Shown: in pieces, positions 8,419 to 16,936 of the stretch | Position numbering within the stretch: the stretch's first letter is position 1 | How the letters are laid out: each line of letters opens with the position of its first letter | NCBI GenBank assembly: GCA_023399215.1 | Contig: JAEWQJ010000049.1 | Location: 124,001 to 188,000 of the forward strand | Direction: 5' to 3' | Source: Methanobacteriota archaeon | GTDB lineage: Archaea; Halobacteriota; Methanosarcinia; Methanosarcinales; Methanosarcinaceae | DNA: 64,000 bases | Made by a program: the position numbers and the translations under genes | Notes under the pieces: model-generated | Databases searched by the model: none | Told to the model about the DNA's origin: nothing | The model's input: the letters and a program-made list of their open reading frames with translations, nothing else

Positions 8419-10080
8419 TTAAATTTTTTTAAGGGCTCGGCGTGCTATATGCAAGTAGACAGTTTTTCTGTCTTCTCCAGGCACCAGCATGAATTCCACG
8501 GGCTGCTGCGTAAGTGGATGATATGTGGCGAAACGCTGCTCTCCTACTTTTTTAACCGGAGCCTCAAGTTCGCCCAGTTTCAGGAAAAGCTGACCGCCTT
8601 TTCCGACAAGTTCCAGGGAAATGTCCGGGGTGTTGAAATAGCTGCCTTCATAAGCGTCCAGCTCCTCTTCACTTATCTGGAGTGAGACGTTTTTTTCTGA
8701 ATCTCCCGACCTGTTTGCTGGCGTTTTCGCATCTAGGGGCAAGAAGAGTTCCATTGCTTTTTCAGTACTTTCTGTAAGTTCAGAGCCGTAGGTATTGGTC
8801 AGGACGATCACTGCAAAACGGTACTCGGGAACCATTAAGAACTGACATGTAAACCCTTCAAGGCCTCCCTCGTGCCCCACCACTTTGACGCCACGGTGCT
8901 CGTAAAGGTAAAGCCCGTAGCCGTAACTTCCATTATTATAACCACTAAGAACCGGGGTACGGGGAGTGGAAAGTTCCTGGATGAGCGAAGGGGAAAGCAC
9001 TTTTTTTCCTTCAAGTTCACCTTCATTCATAAAAGCTATTGCAAAGCGTGAGAGATCGTTCACATTCGAAAACATGAAGCCTGCAGGCCAGTACCCACCA
9101 TTGTCTGGAAACGGCCTGACTACGGCGGCTGTTCCGTTAGGAAGAATATAGTGTCCCTGAGAATAGGGATAGGCTACTGCTTCGCTAAGGCGGAAGGTTG
9201 TGCGGTTCATACCAAGAGGCAAAAAGATCCGTTCCCGGACCTGCTCATCATAAGGCCGATAGGTTGGGCAGCCGGAAGCAGTGACGCACGGAAAAAAAGG
9301 AAGACGAGGGGATGAGAACCCTGAGGATAAAGGATAGGAAGATGAGGAAGTGAGAGGAGAAGAAAAAATAGAGGAAGATGATACCACTTTAGCTCCGGTT
9401 TCTTCCAGCACAAGCCCTGCAATAGCGTACCCGGGATTGGAATAAGAAAAAATCTCACCCGGAGCCGTAAAAAAGAGAGAGTCATTAAAGCTTCTCACAT
9501 TCTTGGAAAGGGCAAATTCGTCCTGCCTGCCGGAAGAACTGACAATTTCGTCCCGCAGTCCTGCCGTATGAGTAAGCAACTGGTTGACCGTGAGTTTTGA
9601 GATCCCAGGACTCAGTCCCTCAACATAGTTTCCGACTGGGGCGTTGAGGTCCAGTTTGCCTTCCTCTGCAAGCATCACAAGGGCGGCTGCCGTGTACATC
9701 TTGGTGACAGAACCAATACGAAAAAGGGTATTTGGGGTAACCGGGGCTCCGGTTTCAACGTCTGATACTCCATACCCCCTGGAAAAAACGATTTCATTAC
9801 CGCTGACTATAGCTATAGCCGCCCCAGGAGTGTGTGTTTTGTTCATTTCTTTGAGAACAGTTTCATCCAGGTCCTTGAAATCTACTGTTCTCCGAGTCTG
9901 TTCAGCCTGCTGTTTTTCTTCAGAATCAAATTTCTGCAACTCTTCTTCATCCTCTTCTTCCACAGCCCGGTATGTACTCCCCACCTCAGTACAACCAGAA
10001 GAAAAAAGCGAGAAGAACATAGGCATAAACATAAGCATAAACATAAGCATAAACACTCTATGAAATTTTGAGATTTTCAT
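8419..10080 (-). CDS. Lipoprotein serine hydrolase of the beta-lactamase / class C PBP family
   Basis: This is a beta-lactamase-fold serine hydrolase, probably exported. The catalytic SxxK motif is SVTK in FRIGSVTKMYTAAAL, the second motif is YSN in FSYSNPGYAIAG, and a HxG-type third motif appears as VGHEGGLEGF. The N-terminus has a hydrophobic core and a lipobox-like end (LFSSGC), then an acidic linker. The start is taken at the ATG at 10080 because GGAG lies nine bases upstream of it; an in-frame ATG five codons earlier is possible. Two oddities are a methionine-rich signal core coded by a hexanucleotide repeat, and a Ser/Pro-rich insert around residues 230-272 between the YSN helix and the next conserved block. 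Substrate unknown; relatives include peptidases and esterases. Confidence 0.85.
   Translation of the reverse strand: MKISKFHRVFMLMFMLMFMPMFFSLFSSGCTEVGSTYRAVEEEDEEELQKFDSEEKQQAEQTRRTVDFKDLDETVLKEMNKTHTPGAAIAIVSGNEIVFSRGYGVSDVETGAPVTPNTLFRIGSVTKMYTAAALVMLAEEGKLDLNAPVGNYVEGLSPGISKLTVNQLLTHTAGLRDEIVSSSGRQDEFALSKNVRSFNDSLFFTAPGEIFSYSNPGYAIAGLVLEETGAKVVSSSSIFSSPLTSSSSYPLSSGFSSPRLPFFPCVTASGCPTYRPYDEQVRERIFLPLGMNRTTFRLSEAVAYPYSQGHYILPNGTAAVVRPFPDNGGYWPAGFMFSNVNDLSRFAIAFMNEGELEGKKVLSPSLIQELSTPRTPVLSGYNNGSYGYGLYLYEHRGVKVVGHEGGLEGFTCQFLMVPEYRFAVIVLTNTYGSELTESTEKAMELFLPLDAKTPANRSGDSEKNVSLQISEEELDAYEGSYFNTPDISLELVGKGGQLFLKLGELEAPVKKVGEQRFATYHPLTQQPVEFMLVPGEDRKTVYLHIARRALKKI
10020..10056. repeat. Hexamer repeat inside the signal-peptide coding region
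   Basis: The plus strand alternates CATAAA and CATAAG hexamers. On the coding strand this gives a Met-Phe-Met-Leu run that forms the hydrophobic core of the lipoprotein signal peptide. Slippage here would lengthen or shorten the signal by two residues at a time. Confidence 0.8.
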
Positions 10081-10674
10081 GATCCAGAACTCCATAACAT
10101 CTGATAAAATGGTTACTAAAATAGTTTAGCCAGGGATTATTTAATATTTAGTAAATATTTTGAGTTGTCAGAAGATGGATGAAAACAGTTTCATAGATAG
10201 TTCCAGCTTGTTATAATTCACAGGAAAAAGCCCAGAGTGACGAAAAAATGAAATTCCCTGCCCCAGACTGTCTCATAACCATTATGGTCTCATAACCATT
10301 ATGAATTTTACAATCGGTTTGTCCTTTTTTCATTCTTGTTCGTGACACCGCTTCAAGTTCCATTAAAGGAAACAATAACTCTAAACAATTCAGTTTGAGC
10401 AGAAATTGATAACCGAAAAATGGAATTGATAAATCATATCAGCAGCGATTACGTGGGAAGTTTTCCATCACCGCAGCAAGCCAGCTAGGTATCCGACTGA
10501 AATAGATCCAGCAAAAAAACCGGACTGGGAAGTATATCTACCGGGTCCTCATAGATTCACTGCATAACCTCAAAGCAGAGTAGAGCTGCCAACAGGTACT
10601 ATCGTTCAGGGTTCATGACTTTTCATAGATGCTGTATTTCATCTTCAGAAACGAAAAGGCTTCCAGCGATAATT
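10081..10674. other. Spacer with a short tandem repeat and no recognised gene
   Basis: The unit TCTCATAACCATTATG is repeated twice at about 10270-10302. A plus-strand stretch around 10470-10557 reads SKPARYPTEIDPAKKPDWEV before a stop. It has some protein-like character but no start and no family that I recognise. The upstream region of the lipoprotein gene lies at the left end. Confidence 0.5.
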
Positions 10675-12759
10675 TTACCATATCACCGGCCTTTCACTTT
10701 CTGATCTGTAGAGTTTATCCGAGAGTTTTACGTTCGGGAACGCACTGTAAAACTCAGGCACATTGAAAACCACTCCATTGACCCTGAACCTGGCTGGTGA
10801 ATGGGTATCAGTCAGTGCTAACGTCCTCAGTGATTCATTTGTGTCCGATTCCCTCCATACCTGGGTGAAGCTTAAAAAGAACCTCTGGTCTCCATTGAAT
10901 CCATCAATTATTTCCGGCTCCTCTTTCAATGAGAGCTTATAAGCATGGTAGGCCATGGTCAATCCGCCAAAATCTGCTACGTTCTCAGGCAGGGTCAGGT
11001 TTCCATTGACGTATAGGCCTGGCAGAACCTCGAACCTGTTATACTCGTCCACCAGAACCTCCGTGCTTTTGTTGAAGTTATTGGCATCTTCTGGTGTCCA
11101 CCAATCCGTCAAATTTCCACTTGCATCGAACTTTCTGCCCTGGCTATCGAAATGGTGAGTCATCTCGTGTCCTATAATAGCACCTATGGCACCGTAATTA
11201 ACAGCGTCATCAGCATCCTTATTGAAGAAAGGAGGCTGAAGAATGCCTGCCGGGAAGACTATAATTATTTTATTGTAGTCTGCATAGGCATTAGTTTCCT
11301 GGGGATTCATCTCCCACAGCTTGCGATTTACAGGCTGACCTATTCTATCCAGACCGCCTGGACCGTGATAGAACTTGAATTTAGAAGCCCTGAGGACATT
11401 CATAACATATGAGTCGTTCTTAACTTCAAGCTCTGAATAGTTCAGCCATTCATCTGGATAGCCTACCTGTACATCCAGAACTTCAAGCTTTTTGAGGGCT
11501 TCTTTTTTAGTCTCAGGCTCCATCCATGCAAGGTCTTGAATTCTCTCCCTGAAAGCCTTCTTCAGGTTGAATACCATCTCCTGCATCCTGGCCCTGGAAT
11601 CTTGGTCAAAATATCTATCTACATAGACGCGTCCTACGGCCTCGCCCATAGCCTCATTTTCCGCTTCAATAACCCTCTTCCACCGGGGCTTCATCTCCTG
11701 CTGACCATTGAGTTTTCTCCCATAGAAATCAAAGTGCTCCTCCTCTATGTCGGAGCTCAGGTAAGGAGACGTTCCTAAAATCAGCTTCCAGCGCAGGAAG
11801 GTCTTCCAATCAGCTATGCTCTCGTCCTGAAGAGCGATGCTTAACTCTTTAAAAAAGGAAGGATTTCTGACGTTGACCTCGGCTACATCCGGATGACCCA
11901 GAGAGCTAAAAAGGCAGGACCAGTTAATGCCTGGTGCAAAGGCCTGAAGTTCCTCAAGGCTCATCTTGTTATACGTTTTAACCTCATCGTAGTCTTCCAC
12001 ATTGGTAAAGGATGCATTGGCCAGCCGGGTCTCTATCCTCATCACGGTCCTGGCATTATTCTCAGCGGTCTCTGGACTATCGCCGAGGAAGAGGAACATC
12101 CTGGTAACATGAGTCAAATACTGTTCTCTGATTTTGATGGATTCATTGTCCTGCCTGAAATAGAAATCTCTATCCGGAAGGCCTAGCCCTCCCTGAGTGA
12201 GGGTAGCAATCATGATCTTGCTGTTCTTCTTGTCAGGTGCAGCATACATTGAAAAGAAAGGATCCAGATCGTATTCCATCATTTGTGTTGAGACTGTCTG
12301 GAGGTCGGAAGCACTGGAGATGTTGGCTATCATCTTCAACTCGCCTTTGATTGGGTCAAGACGCTGCTTTTCCAGAGTGGCATTATCCATTCCCATACTG
12401 TAGAATGTGCCGATCTTCTGCTCGAGGCTTCCATCAGGAGCTGAGGTATTACTGGCTGCACTCTCCAAAATTCCTTTAACATGGCCATAAGTCCTGTCCT
12501 CTACTATTGCAAACTCCCCGTATCGAGACTTATCCGGAGGCACAGGGTGACTTTTTATCCAGTCTCCCTCAGCATATTCATAGAAGTCGTCTCCAAGTTT
12601 TACTGAGAGATTCATACTTTCGGGGTCGAAAGCTTTTTCCTTTTCTGAAGTGCTCATGTTACTCCTCAAGGTTTCGGAAGAACCCAAAGCTACAATCGTT
12701 AAAGCGTTAACCAGTAAGATGCCAAAAACGAACAGATCTATTACTTCCTTCTTCTTCAT
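10675..12759 (-). CDS. M13 (neprilysin / PepO type) zinc metallopeptidase
   Basis: The 694-residue protein has the full-length M13 layout. The N-terminal hydrophobic segment (residues 8-26) is a signal anchor or signal peptide, followed by the typical DDFYEYAEGDWIKSHPVPPD start of the ectodomain. The catalytic domain contains NAYAD, the zinc motif HEMTH (H531, E532, H535), and the third ligand in ENVADFGG (E592 with D596). A C-terminal RVNGVVFNVPEFYSAF block follows. The protein ends RPVIW, close to the family's CxxW-type end but without the Cys. It probably degrades peptides outside the membrane. The ATG is preceded by GAGGGGAC, directly downstream of an eight-copy array of a similar motif. 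The gene stands alone. Confidence 0.95.
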   Translation of the reverse strand: MKKKEVIDLFVFGILLVNALTIVALGSSETLRSNMSTSEKEKAFDPESMNLSVKLGDDFYEYAEGDWIKSHPVPPDKSRYGEFAIVEDRTYGHVKGILESAASNTSAPDGSLEQKIGTFYSMGMDNATLEKQRLDPIKGELKMIANISSASDLQTVSTQMMEYDLDPFFSMYAAPDKKNSKIMIATLTQGGLGLPDRDFYFRQDNESIKIREQYLTHVTRMFLFLGDSPETAENNARTVMRIETRLANASFTNVEDYDEVKTYNKMSLEELQAFAPGINWSCLFSSLGHPDVAEVNVRNPSFFKELSIALQDESIADWKTFLRWKLILGTSPYLSSDIEEEHFDFYGRKLNGQQEMKPRWKRVIEAENEAMGEAVGRVYVDRYFDQDSRARMQEMVFNLKKAFRERIQDLAWMEPETKKEALKKLEVLDVQVGYPDEWLNYSELEVKNDSYVMNVLRASKFKFYHGPGGLDRIGQPVNRKLWEMNPQETNAYADYNKIIIVFPAGILQPPFFNKDADDAVNYGAIGAIIGHEMTHHFDSQGRKFDASGNLTDWWTPEDANNFNKSTEVLVDEYNRFEVLPGLYVNGNLTLPENVADFGGLTMAYHAYKLSLKEEPEIIDGFNGDQRFFLSFTQVWRESDTNESLRTLALTDTHSPARFRVNGVVFNVPEFYSAFPNVKLSDKLYRSESERPVIW

Positions 12760-12772
12760 GTCCCCTCAACTC

Positions 12773-12876
12773 CTACCCTCAATACTTACCCTCAATACCT
12801 ACCCTCAATACCTACCCTCAATACCTACCCTCAATTCCTACCCTCAATACTTACCCTCAATTCCTACCCTCAACTC
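12773..12876. repeat. Eight-copy 13-bp tandem array upstream of the M13 peptidase
   Basis: The unit is CTACCCTCAATAC on the plus strand with minor variants, exactly 8 x 13 = 104 bp. On the strand of the downstream gene each unit reads GTATTGAGGGTAG, so each carries a Shine-Dalgarno-like GAGGG. The array ends 13 bases before the gene's start codon at 12759. Confidence 0.95.
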
Positions 12877-13396
12877 CCATGAATCCTAATCCTTACACAG
12901 TTACAAAAACGGCTTATTTGAACTTTGTAGAAATCCTTAATCTTGCAGTATCGGATACATAAGTATAGGATACATATTGGAGTACAAAATCACACAGAGC
13001 AGACGTTGTGATCAAGTTAACTACAAAATTCCTGTTAGACACTACTTTTTAACTGTAAGCTCGCCATACCACAACACATCAACAAGTCCTATTGCCCCCG
13101 TTATAGAACATAATTATTCTCGTAATTATTTTAAGCTACTTATACTAAAACTAGCCTTAGTTTCAAAGCTAGATTTTTAATATTACATTTAACTGGCTTG
13201 CAACTGAGTAGGAAACAAAAAGTCAACTTACTTCAAAATTTTGGAATTTTTACATATTTAGTAGCCTGGAAAGCTGGAAAACCGAAAACGGAATTTCAGG
13301 AATGCAAAATTGTTCAATCTGATAGACTGGCAGAGAAAAAAGAAATTCTGAAGAGAAAGAGAAGAAACTATGAAAATATATAAAGATAAGAAATTA
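12877..13396. other. AT-rich spacer with no recognised gene
   Basis: This stretch holds the upstream region of the M13 peptidase at its left end. Three short open frames here have no Shine-Dalgarno sites and a composition like translated AT-rich DNA, so none is called. Confidence 0.5.
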
Positions 13397-13499
13397 GAGC
13401 TCATCGTTGTTTTGTGTGGATATTCTCATAATATTCTCATAAAAACCAATACGGTCTTGAATTAAAAATCATCTTATCCATAGAGAATGACGAAGAGCC
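13397..13499 (+). mobile_element. MITE-like element, copy 1 (103 bp)
   Basis: The element begins GAGCTCATCGTTGT and ends GACGAAGAGCC; its ends are imperfect inverted repeats. It is flanked by GAAATTA on the left and AAAATTA on the right, an almost perfect 7-bp target duplication. It matches the reverse complement of 50836-50927 over its whole length, apart from scattered changes and an 11-bp internal duplication (ATATTCTCATA). No coding capacity. Confidence 0.85.
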
Positions 13500-13594
13500 A
13501 AAATTAGATGAATACAGGAAAAATCCGGAAAATCTGTGAGAGATCACCAGATTTTTCCTGCGTCCCAACCTCTTTTTTGTGAAATCTCCAGATT

Positions 13595-14605
13595 TCACCC
13601 CAATTTCTTACTATGGATGCCCTTTTTGGAAGGTATCTTACTTTCATCAGGAACGGATACACTCTGTTTTGACCAGTGCCCTGCGAGGAAAGCTCCGGAC
13701 AGGTTGTGCCAGATACTAAATATCGCGCCCGGAAGCGCGGCTGCTGCTGTGAAATGTTTTATCGCAAGAGCGACACTCAGGCCGGAATTCTGCATCCCAA
13801 CCTCGATTGCAATAGTCCTTGCTTCGGTTTCGCTGAACCCCAGAGCCTTTGAAACCCCATAACCGCCTGCAAGGCCAAGCCCGTTATGCAGAATCACTGC
13901 AAGCAGTACCAGCGGGCCGCTCTTTCCAAGATTTGCGCTGTTTGTCCCTATAATCACCGCAATGATAATTACTATGGCTGCGGCTGAGATTGCCGGAAAG
14001 ACATCCTTCACTGCGTTTATCTTTTTTTCAAAGAAGTAGTTGATTGCAAGCCCAAGTACCACAGGCACAATTACCACCTTTACAACGCTCACAAGCATAC
14101 CCATGACATCGACTTCCACGGTCTGACCTATAAGAACCCAGGTAAGGAAAGGTGTTGCTAGAAAAGCGATCAGGGTAGAAACCGAGGTAAGTACTATTGA
14201 AAGGGCCACATCGGCTTTTGCCAGATAAGAGATCACATTCGAAGCCGTACCGCCCGGACAGCAGCCCAGCAGGATCACGCCCGCAGCCAGATCAGATGGA
14301 AGCTTCAGAACCATGCAAACTACCCAGGCTGCAAGCGGCATAACTGTGTACTGCATCAAGGTGCCCAGGAGGACTGCTGAAGGTCTCTTCAATACTGCAA
14401 GGAAACTGTCCACAGAGAGTGTGATTCCCATCCCGAGCATAATAAGGCTTAGAAAAGGTACGATAAGCCCCTGATGTGGAGCAAAGTACTCAGGATAAAC
14501 ATATGCAACAGCCGATAAGAGAACCGCCCAGAGAGGAAACAGAGAAGTAAATTTTTGAAGTATTTTTTGATACACTATCTCACCAGATTTACAGGATGGA
14601 GCCAC
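13595..14605 (-). CDS. Bile acid:sodium symporter (BASS) family transporter
   Basis: This 336-residue polytopic membrane protein has about nine or ten hydrophobic helices. BASS signatures are visible: MLGMGITLSVDSF in the first third, the glycine-rich GVILLGCCPGGTASNVISYL with the crossover region, and EVGMQNSGLSVALAIKHF in the C-terminal half. Family members couple sodium to uptake of organic anions such as pantoate, 2-keto acids or bile-acid-like compounds, and the archaeal substrate cannot be told from sequence. The call starts at a GTG (14605); an in-frame GTG at 14575 with GGTGA just upstream is also possible. The upstream spacer carries an 18-bp tandem array. Nothing next to it suggests a pathway. 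Confidence 0.88.
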   Translation of the reverse strand: MAPSCKSGEIVYQKILQKFTSLFPLWAVLLSAVAYVYPEYFAPHQGLIVPFLSLIMLGMGITLSVDSFLAVLKRPSAVLLGTLMQYTVMPLAAWVVCMVLKLPSDLAAGVILLGCCPGGTASNVISYLAKADVALSIVLTSVSTLIAFLATPFLTWVLIGQTVEVDVMGMLVSVVKVVIVPVVLGLAINYFFEKKINAVKDVFPAISAAAIVIIIAVIIGTNSANLGKSGPLVLLAVILHNGLGLAGGYGVSKALGFSETEARTIAIEVGMQNSGLSVALAIKHFTAAAALPGAIFSIWHNLSGAFLAGHWSKQSVSVPDESKIPSKKGIHSKKLG

Positions 14606-14635
14606 ATGCCTGAAGCATAAGCATTAGAGGTTAGT

Positions 14636-14700
14636 TAAGTAAGTTCAATAAAGTAAGTAAGTTCAATAAAGTAAGTAAGTATAATAAAGTAAGTAAGTTC
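14636..14700. repeat. 18-bp tandem array, about 3.6 copies
   Basis: The unit TAAGTAAGTTCAATAAAG repeats at 14636, 14654 and 14672, with a partial copy from 14690. It lies 31 bases upstream of the BASS gene start in the spacer 14606-15123, which is otherwise AT-rich and contains the promoter of the next plus-strand gene. Confidence 0.92.
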
Positions 14701-15123
14701 ATAAACTCGTACAAATAATATGGTTTATAAACAGCACTTCATGCACACTTCATTTGTTAGAAATGACTTGTGTTGAAAAGGACCCTTTTTTGAAAAGTAC
14801 CTCGTTTTAAAAAGTACATTTTTTTGAAAAATGCCTTTTATTGAAATAAATACCTGAATATAAGCCTCAATTACAAAATAAGTAAAAAATTATTGTTTAA
14901 AAATATATCTATTTCTTTACAATAAATACTGAAACTGTAAATAATTTCGAAGCTCTGTATATGCCCTGCTCTTGAACATCGTATATAATCAAACACATAA
15001 ATGACTTTTTCATTTTTAAAAATTAGAACAATTGCCAGAATTATCCAGAATAGAATATGCCAACACTCACCGACTTGCTATCTATACTATCTATATATAC
15101 AGGCTCTGCCGATACAATGCCCC

Positions 15124-15822
15124 ATGAGACTGGATGCATACCTTGTAGATACGGGCTATTTTAAATCAAGAGGACGAGCCAAGACGGCTATCCTTAACGG
15201 AAATGTTAAGGTAAACGGCACGGCAGTAACAAAAGCCTCTAGAGACGTGTCTACTGATGATATAATCGAAGTTGCTGAGGGCCTTGACCAGCCTCAGGGC
15301 TATTTCAAACTCAAGCTTATTCAGGAAGAAAGTGGAATTCTGAAGCCTGGAGATAAAGTGCTTGACCTTGGCTCCAGCGCAGGCGGCTTTCTTCTTTTTG
15401 CCTCGGAAATTGTAGGCCATATAAAAGGCATAGAATTCAGCAAGGACTTCAGGAGCGAACTTGGAAAAATTTCATATGAAAAGGAAAATGTTGAGGTAAT
15501 ATTCGGAGATGTCTTCACCATACCCCTGAATTTGCTTTCAGAAGAGCCCGTGGATGTGATTCTTTCGGATATGACCCTGGAACCTGAGGACTCAATTAAA
15601 GCTCTTTCAAGAGTGCTACCTCTACTGAAACCCGGAGGAAAGCTGCTTCAGGTTATCAAAATTCCTAAAAAGAAGAACCCAAAACCGATCCTGAGTAAAA
15701 TCGAGAACCTTGGACTTGAAATTCAGCAGGTTATCAATCCCAAAAAACAGGAAATTTATGTGGTCACAAGAAAACCCCTGCCCGACGAGAAAGAGCCACT
15801 TACAGAAGATCAGCCCGAATAA
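15124..15822 (+). CDS. S4 domain / FtsJ-like RNA methyltransferase (TlyA-like)
   Basis: The protein has an N-terminal S4 RNA-binding domain (MRLDAYLVDTGYFKSRGRAK through GNVKVNGTAVTKASRDV). An FtsJ-like SAM-dependent methyltransferase domain follows, with motif I VLDLGSSAGGFLLFA, VEVIFGDVFTIPL and the acidic DVILSDMTLEPEDSI, then a lysine-containing LLQVIKIPKKK. This is the TlyA/hemolysin-A layout; bacterial TlyA 2'-O-methylates rRNA. I start it at the ATG 15124 (232 residues) because the S4 domain begins there. A TATA-like tract (CTATCTATATATAC, about 15085-15098) sits at the spacing expected for a leaderless mRNA, whereas the longer frame from 15001 adds 41 unrelated residues. The next gene begins one base after the stop, so the two are probably co-translated. 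Confidence 0.88.
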   Translation: MRLDAYLVDTGYFKSRGRAKTAILNGNVKVNGTAVTKASRDVSTDDIIEVAEGLDQPQGYFKLKLIQEESGILKPGDKVLDLGSSAGGFLLFASEIVGHIKGIEFSKDFRSELGKISYEKENVEVIFGDVFTIPLNLLSEEPVDVILSDMTLEPEDSIKALSRVLPLLKPGGKLLQVIKIPKKKNPKPILSKIENLGLEIQQVINPKKQEIYVVTRKPLPDEKEPLTEDQPE

Positions 15823-15823
15823 A

Positions 15824-16717
15824 ATGAGTTTTGAGGCCTCAAAACAGATGAATACTGACAGAATAAAGAATTCATGTGGAATTGAGAAGTCTGAAGCAAT
15901 AGAGAATTCAGGCGGAATAGAGAAATCTGAAGCAATAAAGAGTTCTGAAACAATAAAGGGTTCTGAAGCAATAGAGAATTCAGGCGGGATAGAGAAATCT
16001 GAAACAATAAAGGGTTCTGAAACAATAGAAAATTCTAAAGGAAAAGAGAACTCAAATGGAAAAGAGAGTTCAAGGGACTCTTTTTTCAGCAACCACGAAT
16101 GCACAGAAATGCGATCAGATTCGTATCCTGATGCCAGAATGAAAATTTACGGCCACGAAAGACCAGTTCGGCTCTTTGTTGCAGGTCTTCATGGAGATGA
16201 ATGGAAAGACACGACTGGACTTCTGAAAGGCATCAAACCTCCGAAAACCGGTTCTCTGGCCCTGATCCCACTTGTAGATTGCGGAAATTACATTTCAACC
16301 CTGAACCCGGATTACTATCCCGTAACCGGAAAAAAGATCATCAGGGCGATTGAAGAATTAAAACCCGAAATTTACATTGAGCTTCATTCCTATTCCGGTG
16401 AAAATATTGAAAAACTGGCCGGAAAGAACAGGCTCGAACTCATAGGAGTGCCTGCTTACAGTATCCTCAAAGAAGGAGTACTACTTGGTTCGGTCTCTCC
16501 CTGGGTTAGAAGAAAGTATTTTCCTAAAGAGGCTCTCTGCCTTTCTTTTGAACTCCGAAAAGGAAGTATGGAATCAAGAAAATTTGCCGCCCACATGATT
16601 GAAGTTCTTAAGGAAATTCAATCAAGGGACGAATTTATTGAATATATGAAAAAAGAATATCCTGCTCAAGCGAAAAAGGCAATGGAAGATTACCTGCGGT
16701 TTTACGGAGAAATCTGA
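15824..16717 (+). CDS. DUF2119-type protein with a repetitive N-terminal extension
   Basis: The conserved part begins near 16139 (MKIYGHERPVRLFVAGLHGD) and has the features of DUF2119, a small archaeal family resembling M14/AspA-type zinc hydrolases: HGDEW near the start and later EIYIELHSYSGEN, which offer His and Glu ligands. Function is unproven. The roughly 105 residues before it are unusual: short units such as GIEKSEAIENSG, IKGSETIENS and KESS repeat from about 15885 to 16075, making a Ser/Glu/Lys-rich tail. The ATG at 15824 lies one base after the methyltransferase stop, which suggests coupling. Alternative starts at 16109 or 16139 would give the usual compact domain, so the extension may be untranslated or translated only through coupling. 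Confidence 0.7.
   Translation: MSFEASKQMNTDRIKNSCGIEKSEAIENSGGIEKSEAIKSSETIKGSEAIENSGGIEKSETIKGSETIENSKGKENSNGKESSRDSFFSNHECTEMRSDSYPDARMKIYGHERPVRLFVAGLHGDEWKDTTGLLKGIKPPKTGSLALIPLVDCGNYISTLNPDYYPVTGKKIIRAIEELKPEIYIELHSYSGENIEKLAGKNRLELIGVPAYSILKEGVLLGSVSPWVRRKYFPKEALCLSFELRKGSMESRKFAAHMIEVLKEIQSRDEFIEYMKKEYPAQAKKAMEDYLRFYGEI
15880..16075 (+). repeat. Degenerate in-frame repeats encoding a Ser/Glu/Lys-rich tail
   Basis: Units built on AGAGAATTCAGGCGGAATAG and AATAAAGGGTTCTGAAACAA recur several times in phase with the reading frame and encode repeats of SEAI, SETIKG and ENSGGIEK. The pattern suggests slippage or unequal duplication in phase with codons. Confidence 0.85.
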
Positions 16718-16936
16718 CTTTCCAATATGAATTACTCTGCCACAGCTAGCAATTCGAGCAGGCTATTGAAGACATATAATATTTTTACTTAAAGATAGGC
16801 ACAAGAAAAGTTCACAAGATAAAATTGACCATACAAAATACTGAAAAAATAGACTAAAATAAAGACGGGAACTAAAGACGGGCACAGAAGTTTCTGTGCT
16901 TACCGTGCTTTAGTAGCTGTATAAAATTCGATTTTT

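Noticed and set aside
12772..12877. CRISPR-like appearance of the 13-bp array
   Set aside because: The units are adjacent, with no unique spacers between them, so it is a simple tandem repeat. No cas genes are nearby.
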